Assembly: GCF_032460525.1 (NCBI RefSeq)
Contig: NZ_CP135963.1
Coordinates: 1,798,001-1,862,000 of the forward strand
Length of the DNA: 64,000 nt
Reading direction: 5' to 3'
Source: Geodermatophilus sp. DSM 44513
GTDB taxonomy: Bacteria > Actinomycetota > Actinomycetes > Mycobacteriales > Geodermatophilaceae
Shown here piece after piece: positions 1 through 8,809 of the stretch. Numbering within the stretch: position 1 is the stretch's first letter; each line of letters opens with the position of its first letter. Below the pieces are notes generated by a model, which saw only the letters and a list, made by a program, of their open reading frames with translations, was not told the origin of the DNA and made no database searches. The translations under genes were made by a program, and so were the position numbers.

Positions 1-1671
1 GCGCTCGTCGTCGTGCCGCTGCTGGTCATCACCGGCCGGCTGTGGCTGCTGCAGGGCGTCGACAGCGGCGAGTACGCGCTTGCCGCGACGCAGGACCGCA
101 TCAGCGTGCGCGACGTCCTCCCGCTGCGCGGCCCGGTGGTCGACCGCGACGGCGACCCGCTGGCCTACACCGTCGAGGCCTCCCGGGTCACCGCCGACCC
201 CACCCTCGTCGCCGACCCCGCCCGCACCGCCCTGGCGCTGACCACGCTGCTCGACGTCCCGGTCTCCGAGCTCACCGACCTGCTGTCGGCCGACGGCCGC
301 TACGTCGTGCTGGCCTCCCGCGTGCGGCCGGAGACGGTGGACGCGATCGAGGAGCTGGGCCTGGACGGCGTGTACTCCGAGGACGACCCGGTGCGGCTCT
401 ACCCCGCCGGCTCCGTCGCCGGGCAGGTCGTCGGCTTCGTCGGCCGGGAGGGTGCGGGGCTGGCCGGCGTGGAGCAGACGATGGACGAGAAGCTCGCCGG
501 CACGCCGGGGGAGCGGCGGGTCGAGGTGGGCAGCGGCGGGCACCCGATCCCGTCGGGCATCGACGAGTCCACCCCCGCCGTCGACGGGCAGACCGTCGAG
601 CTGACGCTGGACTCCGACCTGCAGTTCGTCACCGAGCAGCGGCTGCAGGAGGCCTGCCAGGACGGCGCCACCACCCGCGCCTCGGCCGTCGTCCTGGAGG
701 TCGCCACCGGCCGGGTCGCCGCCATGGGCTCCTGCCCGGGCTACGACCCCGGCGACTACTCCCGGACCGACCCGGACCTGCTGGGCAACCCGATCGTGTC
801 CAGCGTCTTCGAGCCCGGCTCGGTGCTCAAGGCGGTCACCCTGGCCGCGGCGATCGAGGAGGGGCGGGCCACCCCGGACAGGGTCCTGAGCGTGCCGGGG
901 TCGATCGCGGCGGGGGACGTGGTCGTCCGCGACGCGCACCCCCACCCGCCGATCGACTGGACGGTCACCGGCGTGCTGGCCAAGTCCAGCAACGTCGGGA
1001 CGATCATGCTGGCCCGCGAGGTGGGCGACCAGCGGCTCGAGGAGTACCTGCGCGCCTTCGGCCTGGGCCGCACCACCGGCATCGAGCTGCCCGGCGAGAG
1101 CGCCGGCATCCTCCAGGACTCCGCCGAGTGGACCGCGAGCCGCGCGGCCAACGTCCCGATCGGGCAGGGCGTGTCGGTAACCACCCTGCAGATGGCGTCG
1201 ATGTACCAGGCGATCGCCAACGGCGGGGTGCGCGTGGAGCCCCGGGTCGTCGCCGCCGTCGGCGGCCAGGCCCCGCCGGCGCCGGCGAGCACCCGGGTGG
1301 TCGGCGAGTCCACCGCCGACGACGTCGCGGCCATGCTGGAGGCCGTCGTCGGCCCCGGCGGCACCGCCCCGCTGGCGCAGGTCGAGGGCTTCCGGGTGGC
1401 GGGGAAGACCGGCACCGCGCAGCGGGCCAACCCGGAGTGCAACTGCTACGCCGGCGGCGGCTACGTGACCACCTTCGTCGGGTTCGCCCCCGCCGACGAC
1501 CCGCAGTACGTCGTGGCGGTGGACCTCGAGCGGCCCGCCAGCGACGCCGAGGGCGGCCAGGTCGCCGCCCCGGTGTTCGCCGACGTGATGCGCCAGGCGC
1601 TGACCGCCGACGGCATCGTGCCGTCCGGCACGCCCCGGCCCGTCCCGGTGCTGACCGGCCCGCAGCCCTGA
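1..1671 (+). CDS. ftsI: Septal peptidoglycan transpeptidase FtsI/PBP3 (5' end outside window)
   Basis: Class B penicillin-binding protein that cross-links septal peptidoglycan on the outer face of the membrane, as the partner of FtsW. The reading frame is open from base 1, so the cytoplasmic tail and most of the membrane anchor are missing; the first residues in view are the end of that anchor. A dimerisation/pedestal domain follows. The catalytic motifs are all present: SVLK at 820-831 (nucleophile Ser), SSN at 985-993 and KTG at 1405-1413. No PASTA domain follows. A CNC cysteine pair lies shortly after KTG. It heads the visible dcw cluster and is followed by a hairpin element and a new promoter before murE. 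Confidence 0.96.
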   Translation, partial: ALVVVPLLVITGRLWLLQGVDSGEYALAATQDRISVRDVLPLRGPVVDRDGDPLAYTVEASRVTADPTLVADPARTALALTTLLDVPVSELTDLLSADGRYVVLASRVRPETVDAIEELGLDGVYSEDDPVRLYPAGSVAGQVVGFVGREGAGLAGVEQTMDEKLAGTPGERRVEVGSGGHPIPSGIDESTPAVDGQTVELTLDSDLQFVTEQRLQEACQDGATTRASAVVLEVATGRVAAMGSCPGYDPGDYSRTDPDLLGNPIVSSVFEPGSVLKAVTLAAAIEEGRATPDRVLSVPGSIAAGDVVVRDAHPHPPIDWTVTGVLAKSSNVGTIMLAREVGDQRLEEYLRAFGLGRTTGIELPGESAGILQDSAEWTASRAANVPIGQGVSVTTLQMASMYQAIANGGVRVEPRVVAAVGGQAPPAPASTRVVGESTADDVAAMLEAVVGPGGTAPLAQVEGFRVAGKTGTAQRANPECNCYAGGGYVTTFVGFAPADDPQYVVAVDLERPASDAEGGQVAAPVFADVMRQALTADGIVPSGTPRPVPVLTGPQP

Positions 1672-1707
1672 GCGCGCCGGCCCCCGGTGATCAGCTCGGC
1701 TCAAGAA

Positions 1708-1763
1708 GGACCCCCGTGCCCCCCGCCACTCGCACGCTCGCGGCGGGACCCTGCACGGGGGCC
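1708..1763 (+). repeat. Post-stop hairpin element, copy 1 (after ftsI)
   Basis: Imperfect palindrome starting 36 nt after the ftsI stop. The outer arms CCCCCGTGC (1711-1719) and GCACGGGGG (1753-1761) pair perfectly and the inner arms CCCGCC and GGCGGG also pair. The loop carries TCGCACGCTCGC. It is one of six related copies in the window, each lying 3' of a stop codon in the sense orientation. It is probably a transcription terminator or a REP-like element used as one. Confidence 0.75.
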
Positions 1764-1883
1764 GACCGGGTCCGGGCTCACCGCCGCCGGCGAGCCCGGA
1801 CCCGCCATGACTGGCTGAGCCGGTCATCGGGACGGGGCGGCGTGCGCGTGCGTGGGGGCGGCGGGTGCGACCGGGCCCGCCGG

Positions 1884-1889
1884 TAGATT
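1884..1889 (+). promoter_or_regulatory. Putative -10 hexamer of murE
   Basis: TAGATT ends 8 nt before the murE GTG. The same TANNNT-to-start spacing recurs at about ten genes here. It suggests a separate, nearly leaderless transcript starting at murE. No clear -35 box is visible. Confidence 0.45.
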
Positions 1890-1897
1890 GGAGTCCC

Positions 1898-3469
1898 GTG
1901 AGCGAGAGCGGGGAGGAGGCGGCGGTCCGGTCCCCGCGGCGCACCGCCCTGCCCCTCACCGACCTCGCCGACCTGCTCGGCCCGCCCGTCCAGGGCGACC
2001 CCGCCACCGTCGTCACCGGCGTGACGCTGGCCTCGGCCGAGGTCCGTCCCGGCGACCTGTACGCCGCCCTGCCCGGCGCGCGCACCCACGGCGCCCGCTA
2101 CGCCGCCGACGCCGCCGCCCGGGGTGCCTCCGCCGTCCTCACCGACCCGGCCGGCCGCCCGGACGCCGCCGCCACCGGGCTGCCGCTGTGCGTCGCCGGC
2201 GACCCCCGCGCGCTGCTCGGCCCGGTGGCCGCCCGCGTCTACGGCGAGCCCGCCCGGCGGCTGCAGGTCGTGGGGATCACCGGCACCAACGGCAAGACGA
2301 CGACCAGCTACCTGGTGGAGGCCGGCCTCGCCGCCGCCGGCCGGGCCAGCGGCCTGGTGGGCACCGTGGAGACCCGCACCCGCGGCGTGGCCTCCGACGG
2401 GACGCCGACGGTGACCGCCCTGCCCAGCGTCCGGACGACGCCGGAGGCCCCCGCCCTGCACGCGCTGCTGGCCAGGATGGCCGACGAGGGCGTGCAGACC
2501 GTGGTCATGGAGGTGTCCAGCCACGCCCTGGTGCTCGGCCGGGTCGGCGGCATCCCCTTCGCCGCCGCCGGCTTCACCAACCTCGGCCGCGACCACCTGG
2601 ACTTCCACCGCGACCTGGAGGACTACTTCCTCGCCAAGGCCCGGCTGTTCGACGGCCGCGCCGCCGTCGAGGTCGTCGACGTCGACGACCCCCACGGGCG
2701 TCGGCTGACCGGGATGCTCGGCGGCCGCCGCGCGGTCACCGTCTCCAGCCGGGGCGCCGCCGCCGACTGGCGGGCCACCGACCTCGCCCCGGCCCCCGGA
2801 GGCGGGACGGCGTTCGCCCTGCACGGCCCCGGCGGCCGCAGCTGGCCGGCCCGGGTGCGGCTGCCCGGGGCCTTCAACGTGGCCAACGCCGTCCTGGCCG
2901 TGGCGCTGCTGGCCGCCGTGGGCGTGCCGGTGGACGCGGCGCTGGCCGGCATCGCCGAGACGGTGGTGCCCGGCCGGATGGAGCCGGTGGACGCCGGCCA
3001 GCCGTTCGTCGCCGTCGTCGACTACGCGCACACCCCCGACGCGGTCGCCACCGCGCTGGCCGCGCTGCGGGCCGCCACGCCGGGCCGGGTGCTCACCGTG
3101 CTGGGCTGCGGCGGTGACCGCGACCCCGGCAAGCGGGCGGCGATGGGGCAGGCGGCGGCACGTGGCAGCGACCTGCTCGTGGTCACCGACGACAACCCCC
3201 GCTCGGAGGACCCCGCCGCCATCCGCGCGGCGGTGGTCGCCGGCGTCCCGGCCGACCGGCGCGGCGACGTGCGCGAGATCGGCGACCGCCGCGCGGCGAT
3301 CGCGGCCGCGGTCGCCGCCGCCCGGCCCGGCGACGCCGTGCTCGTGGCCGGCAAGGGCCACGAGACCGGTCAGGAGGTGGCCGGCACCCTGCACCCGTTC
3401 GACGACCGCGCCGTGCTGCGCGAGGCCCTGGCGCGACTCGCGCCGGCCGGAGGAGAGCCCCCGCCGTGA
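1898..3469 (+). CDS. murE: UDP-MurNAc-tripeptide synthetase MurE (meso-DAP adding)
   Basis: Cytoplasmic ATP-dependent ligase that adds meso-diaminopimelate to UDP-MurNAc-L-Ala-D-Glu. The 523-residue protein has the Mur ligase three-domain layout. The P-loop GTNGKTTTS begins near residue 129 and the DNPR motif at residues 432-435 is the family signature for meso-DAP rather than lysine. The GTG at 1898 is preferred over an upstream in-frame GTG at 1865 because TAGATT lies 8 nt before it and conserved sequence starts only later. The stop overlaps the murF start as GTGA, so the two are probably translationally coupled. Confidence 0.95.
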   Translation: MSESGEEAAVRSPRRTALPLTDLADLLGPPVQGDPATVVTGVTLASAEVRPGDLYAALPGARTHGARYAADAAARGASAVLTDPAGRPDAAATGLPLCVAGDPRALLGPVAARVYGEPARRLQVVGITGTNGKTTTSYLVEAGLAAAGRASGLVGTVETRTRGVASDGTPTVTALPSVRTTPEAPALHALLARMADEGVQTVVMEVSSHALVLGRVGGIPFAAAGFTNLGRDHLDFHRDLEDYFLAKARLFDGRAAVEVVDVDDPHGRRLTGMLGGRRAVTVSSRGAAADWRATDLAPAPGGGTAFALHGPGGRSWPARVRLPGAFNVANAVLAVALLAAVGVPVDAALAGIAETVVPGRMEPVDAGQPFVAVVDYAHTPDAVATALAALRAATPGRVLTVLGCGGDRDPGKRAAMGQAAARGSDLLVVTDDNPRSEDPAAIRAAVVAGVPADRRGDVREIGDRRAAIAAAVAAARPGDAVLVAGKGHETGQEVAGTLHPFDDRAVLREALARLAPAGGEPPP

Positions 3470-4851
3470 TCGAGATGAGCCTCGCCGAGGTGGCCCGCGC
3501 CGTGGGCGGTGGGCCGGTCCCCGGTGGCACCGTCACCGGCCGGGTCACCACCGACTCCCGCACCGTGGCCCCCGGCGACCTGTTCGTCGCGCTGCCCGGC
3601 GAGCGGGTCGACGGCTCCGACTTCCTGCCCGCCGCCGCGGCGGCCGGCGCGGTCGCCGCCCTCACCACCCGCCCGGACGGCGCGCTGCCCTGCGTGGTCG
3701 TCGACGACCCGGTCGACGCCCTCGGCCGGCTGGCCGGCGCGGTACACGCCCGGCTGGCCGCCGGCGGCCTGATCACGCTGGGCATCACCGGCTCCTCGGG
3801 CAAGACCAGCACCAAGGACCTGCTCGGGCAGGTGCTGGCCACCGCGGGCGCCACGGTCAGCCCGCCGGGCTCCTACAACAACGAGATCGGCCTGCCGCTG
3901 ACCGTGCTGGACGCCGACGCCGGCACCCGCTTCCTGGTGCTGGAGATGGGCTCCCGCGGGCGCGGGCACATCGCCCGGCTGTGCCGGGTGGCCCGGCCCG
4001 ACGTCGGCGTCGTCCTCAACGTCGGGTCGGCGCACCTGGGCGAGTTCGGCTCGGCCGACGGGATCGCCGTGGCCAAGGGCGAGCTGGTGGAGGCGCTGTC
4101 CGAGGGGGGCACCGCCGTCCTCAACGCCGACGACCCGCGGGTGCTCGGCATGGCGCCGCGCACCCGTGCCCGCGTGCTGACCACCGGCCGGGCGGACGGC
4201 GCCGACGTCCGCGCCGAGGACGTCGCCCTCGACGACACCGGGCGGGCCGCCTTCACCCTCGTCACCGGCGGCACCCGCGCCGCCGTCCGGCTGCGGGTCG
4301 TGGGGGAGCACCAGGTCGCCAACGCGCTGTCGGCCGCCGGGGCCGCGCTGGCCGCCGGGATGGCCCCGGACGCCGTCGCCGCCGCCCTGTCGGCCGCGGA
4401 GCCGCGCAGCCGCTGGCGGATGGAGGTGACCCGCCGGGAGGACGGCGTCACCGTGGTCAACGACGCCTACAACGCCAACCCCGAGTCGATGCGCGCCGCC
4501 CTGGCCGCCCTGGCCGGGCTGCCCGCCCGCCGCCGGGTGGCGGTCCTCGGCGCCATGGCCGAGCTCGGGCCCGACGCCGCCGCGGAGCACGAGCGGCTGG
4601 GCCGGGACGCCGTGGCCGCCGGGGTGGACCTGGTCGTGGCCGTCGGTGCCGATGCGGTAGGGATAGCGGACGGGGCGCTCGCCGCCGGCGCGCCGGACGG
4701 GCGCGCGGTGCGCGTGCCCGACCGGGCGGCTGCCCGGGAGCTGCTGACGGAGGTGCTGGTGCCCGGTGACGTCGTGCTGGTGAAGGCCAGCCGGTCCTAC
4801 GGGCTCGAGGTGCTCGCGGCCGACCTGCTGGGGGCCGGGGCGGGCACGTGA
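3466..4851 (+). CDS. murF: UDP-MurNAc-pentapeptide synthetase MurF
   Basis: Adds D-Ala-D-Ala to the UDP-MurNAc tripeptide, the last cytoplasmic step of the peptide stem. The 461-residue protein has the Mur ligase fold, with the P-loop GSSGKTSTK at about residues 109-117 and the NDAYNANPES substrate/ADP-binding stretch in the C-terminal half. It is of normal family length. The GTG start overlaps the murE stop and the TGA overlaps the mraY start, so murE-murF-mraY read as a tightly coupled block. Confidence 0.95.
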   Translation: MIEMSLAEVARAVGGGPVPGGTVTGRVTTDSRTVAPGDLFVALPGERVDGSDFLPAAAAAGAVAALTTRPDGALPCVVVDDPVDALGRLAGAVHARLAAGGLITLGITGSSGKTSTKDLLGQVLATAGATVSPPGSYNNEIGLPLTVLDADAGTRFLVLEMGSRGRGHIARLCRVARPDVGVVLNVGSAHLGEFGSADGIAVAKGELVEALSEGGTAVLNADDPRVLGMAPRTRARVLTTGRADGADVRAEDVALDDTGRAAFTLVTGGTRAAVRLRVVGEHQVANALSAAGAALAAGMAPDAVAAALSAAEPRSRWRMEVTRREDGVTVVNDAYNANPESMRAALAALAGLPARRRVAVLGAMAELGPDAAAEHERLGRDAVAAGVDLVVAVGADAVGIADGALAAGAPDGRAVRVPDRAAARELLTEVLVPGDVVLVKASRSYGLEVLAADLLGAGAGT

Positions 4852-5927
4852 GATCCATCCTCGTCGCGGCCGCGTTCGGCCTGGTGATCTCCATCCTGGC
4901 CACGCCGGTCGCGGTCCACCTGTTCCGCCGCAAGGGCTTCGGCCAGGAGATCCGGGACGACGGCCCGGAGAGCCACCTGTCCAAGAAGGGCACGCCCACC
5001 ATGGGCGGCACCGTGATCGTCGGGGCCACGGTCGGCGGCTACCTCATCGCGCACCTGTTCCTGCTCGACCAGCCCGGCCGCGGCCCGTCGGCCAGCGGGC
5101 TGCTCGTGCTGTTCCTCATAGTGGGCCTGGGCACCGTCGGCTTCCTCGACGACTACCTCAAGATCCGCTTCCGGCGCAGCCTGGGGCTCAACAAGACCTC
5201 CAAGCTGGTCGGCCAGCTGGTGGTCGGTGTGGCCTTCGCCGTGCTGGCGCTCAACTTCCCCGACGAGGGCGGCCTCACCCCGGCGTCCACGGTCGTCTCC
5301 TACGTCCGCGACATCGAGCCGCTGGCCCTCGGGACGGTGGGCTTCGTGGTGCTGGCCTACCTGTTCATCGCCGGGTTCTCCAACGCCGTCAACCTGACCG
5401 ACGGCCTGGACGGGCTGGCCGCCGGCTGCTCGGCGATGGTGTGCGGGGCCTACACCATCATCTCGTTCTGGCAGTTCACCCACGACTGCTCCAGCGAGCC
5501 GATCGTCGGCTGCTACACCGTCCGCGACCCGCTGGACATCACCCTGGTCGCCGCCGCCGGCCTGGGCGCGTGCCTGGGCTTCCTGTGGTGGAACACCAGC
5601 CCGGCGCGGATCTTCATGGGTGACACCGGGTCGCTGGCCCTGGGCGGGCTGCTGGCCGGGATGGCGGTGGTCACCCGCACCGAGCTGCTGCTGGTCGTGC
5701 TCGGCGGGCTGTTCGTCGCGGTCACCCTGTCGGTCGTCATCCAGGTGGCCTTCTTCCGGGCCACCCGCCGCCGGGTGTTCCGGATGGCGCCGCTGCACCA
5801 CCACTTCGAGCTGGCCGGCTGGACGGAGAACACGGTGATCGTCCGCTTCTGGCTGGTGACCGGGATGTCGGTCGCCTTCGGGCTGGGCCTGTTCTACGCC
5901 GACTGGCTCGCCTTCACCGGGCTGTGA
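4848..5927 (+). CDS. mraY: Phospho-MurNAc-pentapeptide translocase MraY
   Basis: Integral membrane enzyme that transfers phospho-MurNAc-pentapeptide to undecaprenyl phosphate and makes lipid I. The 359-residue protein has about ten hydrophobic segments. Diagnostic motifs are DDYLK (101-105), NLTDGLDGLA, the catalytic MGDTGSLALGG loop and the HHHFE motif (317-321). The start overlaps murF by 4 nt and the stop overlaps the ftsW frame as GTGA. In most actinobacteria murD follows here; it does not in this window. Confidence 0.96.
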   Translation: MRSILVAAAFGLVISILATPVAVHLFRRKGFGQEIRDDGPESHLSKKGTPTMGGTVIVGATVGGYLIAHLFLLDQPGRGPSASGLLVLFLIVGLGTVGFLDDYLKIRFRRSLGLNKTSKLVGQLVVGVAFAVLALNFPDEGGLTPASTVVSYVRDIEPLALGTVGFVVLAYLFIAGFSNAVNLTDGLDGLAAGCSAMVCGAYTIISFWQFTHDCSSEPIVGCYTVRDPLDITLVAAAGLGACLGFLWWNTSPARIFMGDTGSLALGGLLAGMAVVTRTELLLVVLGGLFVAVTLSVVIQVAFFRATRRRVFRMAPLHHHFELAGWTENTVIVRFWLVTGMSVAFGLGLFYADWLAFTGL

Positions 5928-7534
5928 GACAGCTGCTGCGACACGCCCAGGCGGTGCGCCGGGAGATCGTCGCCGGCGGAGACGATGGCTGGATGCAGTC
6001 CTCCGGCGCGCCCCCCGCCCCCGGCCGGCGCCGGCCCGTGCCGCCCCGGCAGCCGCCGGCGCGCCGGCTCGCCCTGCCGGCCTGGCTGGACGGGCCGATG
6101 ACCAGCTGCCAGCTGGTCGTCGGGGCGGCCGGCATGCTGCTGGCGATCGGCCTGGTCATGGTCTTCTCCGCCTCGGCGATCGAGGCGGCGCTGGACGACC
6201 AGCCCGCCTGGCGGCCCGGCGTGGACCAGGTGGTGTTCGCCGCCATCGGGCTGGGCGCGGCGCTGGTGGCGGTGCGGCTGCCGGTGGGCTTCCTGCGCCG
6301 GTGGGCGCTGCCCGGCCTGGTCGTGGCCGCGGTGCTGCTGGTCCTGGTGCTCGTGCCGGGCATCGGGCTGGAGCTCAACGGCTCACGGGCCTGGATCGAC
6401 CTGGGGTTCACCACCTTCCAGCCCTCCGAGCTGGCCAAGCTGGTGTTCGCGCTGTGGGGTGCCCACGTCCTGGCGGCGCGCGAGCGGTTCCTCACGGTCC
6501 GGACGCTGCTGGTCCCGCTGCTGCCGGTCTTCGCCGGCCTGTCCTTCCTGCTCTACCGCGAGCCGGACTTCGGCGGCATCGTCAGCCTCGGGCTGGTGCT
6601 GGCCGGCCTGCTGTGGGCCGGTGGCCTCCCGCTGCGGTACTGGGCCGGGTTCGTCGCCGCCGGCGGTGCCGCCCTCTACCTGATGGCGCGGTCGGCCCCG
6701 TACCGCTGGGAGCGGGTGACGTCCTTCCTCGACCCGTTCGCCGACCCGACCAACGCCGGGTTCCAGGCCGTCCGCGGCTTCTACGCGCTGGCCACCGGCG
6801 GGCTGTGGGGCGTGGGCCTGGGCAACAGCGCGATGAAGTGGAACCTGCTGCCCGAGGCGGAGTCGGACTACATCTTCGCGATCATCGGCGAGGAGCTCGG
6901 CTTCCTCGGCTGCCTGGTGGTGGTCGGCCTCTACGCGGTGCTGGCCTGGGCCGGCTTCCGGATCGCCCGCCGCTCGTCCGACCGTTTCGTGCAGCTGGCC
7001 TGCGTGGCGATCACCGTGTGGCTGGTCGGCCAGGCGGCCCTGAACATGGGCTACGTGGTGGGTCTGCTGCCGGTCACCGGCCTCACGCTGCCGCTGGTCT
7101 CCGCCGGCGGCACCTCCCTGGTGCTCACCCTGTTCATCGTGGGCCTGCTGATCCGCTTCGCCCGGTCGGAGCCCGAGGCCGTCGAGCACCTGCGCCGCGC
7201 CGACCGCGGCCGGCTGTCCCGCTGGGTGCTGCCGGTGCCTGAGCGGGCCGTCGACCCGGCGCACCCGCGCCGCGTCCGCCGCCCCGAGCGGCCGGGCCGG
7301 GCCGGGCACCCCGCACCGGACGGCGAGCCGCCGGCCCCGCGCCCGGCCGGCCCGGGCGCGCGCACCGTCGCCCGCGTCGTCCCGGCCCCACCGGGGGAGC
7401 GCGCGCCGCGGGAGCGCCTCCCCGCCCGCGAGCGTCGGACGGCGGACGGCCGCGGCCGGCTGCCCGAGGCCCGGCGCCAGCCCCCGCCGCGGGCCCGCGC
7501 CAGCGCGCCCGAGCAGCCCCGGCGGCCACGGTGA
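5924..7534 (+). CDS. ftsW: Septal glycosyltransferase FtsW with long basic C-terminal tail
   Basis: SEDS-family membrane protein that polymerises lipid II at the septum with FtsI. From the GTGA-overlap start it is 536 residues. The first hydrophobic segment begins near residue 60 and the typical SEDS core with its late conserved LPLVSAGGTS stretch follows. The last ~110 residues are a Pro/Arg-rich, probably disordered cytoplasmic tail. An ATG at 5993 is a reasonable alternative start; it would leave a 65-nt gap after mraY, exactly where murD normally sits. The TGA at 7532-7534 overlaps a GTG that opens an 83-bp duplicated unit. Confidence 0.93.
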   Translation: MRQLLRHAQAVRREIVAGGDDGWMQSSGAPPAPGRRRPVPPRQPPARRLALPAWLDGPMTSCQLVVGAAGMLLAIGLVMVFSASAIEAALDDQPAWRPGVDQVVFAAIGLGAALVAVRLPVGFLRRWALPGLVVAAVLLVLVLVPGIGLELNGSRAWIDLGFTTFQPSELAKLVFALWGAHVLAARERFLTVRTLLVPLLPVFAGLSFLLYREPDFGGIVSLGLVLAGLLWAGGLPLRYWAGFVAAGGAALYLMARSAPYRWERVTSFLDPFADPTNAGFQAVRGFYALATGGLWGVGLGNSAMKWNLLPEAESDYIFAIIGEELGFLGCLVVVGLYAVLAWAGFRIARRSSDRFVQLACVAITVWLVGQAALNMGYVVGLLPVTGLTLPLVSAGGTSLVLTLFIVGLLIRFARSEPEAVEHLRRADRGRLSRWVLPVPERAVDPAHPRRVRRPERPGRAGHPAPDGEPPAPRPAGPGARTVARVVPAPPGERAPRERLPARERRTADGRGRLPEARRQPPPRARASAPEQPRRPR

Positions 7535-7692
7535 GCGGACAGGGGCGTGAGCATCGCAGCGAGCTCTGCGAGCGAGGAGTGGAGCGCCCCGCGGGAGCGA
7601 ACGGGGGAGCACGGTGAGCGGACAGGGGCGTGAGCATCGCAGCGAGCTCTGCGAGCGAGGAGCGGAGCGCCCCGCGGGAGCGAACGGGGGAG
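7527..7692 (+). repeat. Tandem duplication of an 83-bp unit between ftsW and murG
   Basis: Two adjacent 83-bp units (7527-7609 and 7610-7692) differ at one base (GAGTGG versus GAGCGG). A shortened third version, with the unit's first and last parts joined, forms the murG start. Each unit holds nested inverted repeats: GGGGCG with CGCCCC, and TCGCAG with CTGCGA. Each carries GTGAGCGGAC, the same start-codon context as murG. A related unit of the same length lies at 52557-52643. Confidence 0.9.
7531..7617 (+). other. 28-codon coupled mini-ORF 1 inside the duplicated unit
   Basis: The GTG at 7531 overlaps the ftsW stop (GTGA). The frame stays open for 28 codons and its TGA (7615-7617) overlaps the GTG of the next unit. 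The peptide begins VSGQGREH and contains CERGVERP. Whether it is translated is unknown; its likely role is to carry ribosomes from ftsW towards murG. Confidence 0.4.
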
Positions 7693-7700
7693 CACGGTGA
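7614..7700 (+). other. 28-codon coupled mini-ORF 2 inside the duplicated unit
   Basis: Near-identical copy of mini-ORF 1 with one Val to Ala change (CERGAERP). Its GTG overlaps the stop of mini-ORF 1 and its TGA (7698-7700) overlaps the murG start GTG at 7697. The chain of stop/start overlaps from ftsW to murG is therefore unbroken. Confidence 0.4.
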
Positions 7701-8809
7701 GCGGACGGGGGAGCACGGGCAGCCCCAGCGTCGTGCTCGCCGGCGGCGGCACCGGGGGGCACATCGAGCCGATGCTGGCCCTGGCCGACGCGCTGCGGCG
7801 GCGCGAGCCCGCCCCGCGGGTCACCTGCCTGGGCACCGCCCGCGGCCTGGAGACCCGGCTGGTGCCCGCCCGCGGCTACGAGCTTCGGCTGATCCCGCCG
7901 GTGCCGCTGCCGCGCCGACCCACGCCGGACCTGCTGCGGGTCCCCGGTCGGGTGTGGGCCTCGGTCGCCGAGACCCGCGCGCTGCTGCGCGAGCTGGCCG
8001 CCGACGTCGTCGTCGGCTTCGGCGGCTACGTGGCGCTGCCGGCGTACCTGGCCGCCCGCCGCCAGGGGGTGCCGGTCGTGGTGCACGAGCAGAACGCGCT
8101 GCCCGGCCTGGCCAACCGGGTCGGCGCCCGGCTCGCCGCCCGGGTGGCCGTCACCACCCCGGGCACCCCCCTGCACGGCGCGGAGCACGTGGGCATGCCC
8201 CTGCGGACGGCGATCAGCACCCTGGACCGCCCCGCCCGCCGCGCCGAGGCCCGCGCCGCCTTCGGCCTGGACGCCGACCGGCCGACGCTGCTGGTGTTCG
8301 GCGGCTCACAGGGGGCGGCCTCGCTCAACCGGGCCGCCGCCGGGGCCGCCGACGCCCTCACCGCCGCCGGGGTCCAGGTGCTGCACGCCCGCGGACCGAA
8401 GAACACCGACGTCACCGTGCCGGCGCGGGCCCCGGGGCAGGCGCCGTACGTGGTCGTCGACTACCTGGAGCGGATGGACCTCGCCTACGCCGCCGCGGAC
8501 CTCGCGCTGTGCCGGTCCGGCGCGGTCACCGTGGCCGAGCTGTCCGCGGTCGGGCTGCCGGCGGTGTTCGTGCCGCTGCCCATCGGCAACGGCGAGCAGC
8601 GGCGCAACGCGCTGCCCGTGGTCGAGGCCGGGGGAGGGATGCTGGTCGAGGACGCCGAGCTGACGCCGTCCTGGATCGCCGAGCACGTCGTCCCGGTGGT
8701 CACCGACCCGGCCGTGCTGGCCGGGTACGCCCGGCACGCCGCGGCCGCCGGTGCCCGGGACGCCGACGAGCGGCTGGCCGACGTCGTGCTGGAGGTGGCG
8801 GGGAGATGA
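7697..8809 (+). CDS. murG: Lipid II synthase MurG (UDP-GlcNAc transferase)
   Basis: Peripheral membrane GT-B glycosyltransferase that adds GlcNAc to lipid I. The 370-residue protein has the N-terminal glycine-rich loop GGGTGGH (residues 16-22), the HEQNALPG motif, and the C-terminal donor-site GGSQGA. The GTG at 7697 lies in the third, shortened version of the upstream 83-bp repeat and overlaps the stop of mini-ORF 2. The ancestral arrangement was probably a direct GTGA overlap with ftsW. The stop overlaps murC as ATGA. Confidence 0.95.
   Translation: MSGRGSTGSPSVVLAGGGTGGHIEPMLALADALRRREPAPRVTCLGTARGLETRLVPARGYELRLIPPVPLPRRPTPDLLRVPGRVWASVAETRALLRELAADVVVGFGGYVALPAYLAARRQGVPVVVHEQNALPGLANRVGARLAARVAVTTPGTPLHGAEHVGMPLRTAISTLDRPARRAEARAAFGLDADRPTLLVFGGSQGAASLNRAAAGAADALTAAGVQVLHARGPKNTDVTVPARAPGQAPYVVVDYLERMDLAYAAADLALCRSGAVTVAELSAVGLPAVFVPLPIGNGEQRRNALPVVEAGGGMLVEDAELTPSWIAEHVVPVVTDPAVLAGYARHAAAAGARDADERLADVVLEVAGR

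Noticed and set aside
1852..3117. Arg/Pro-rich plus-strand frame overlapping murE
   Set aside because: It is an out-of-frame shadow of MurE, which has all its catalytic motifs.
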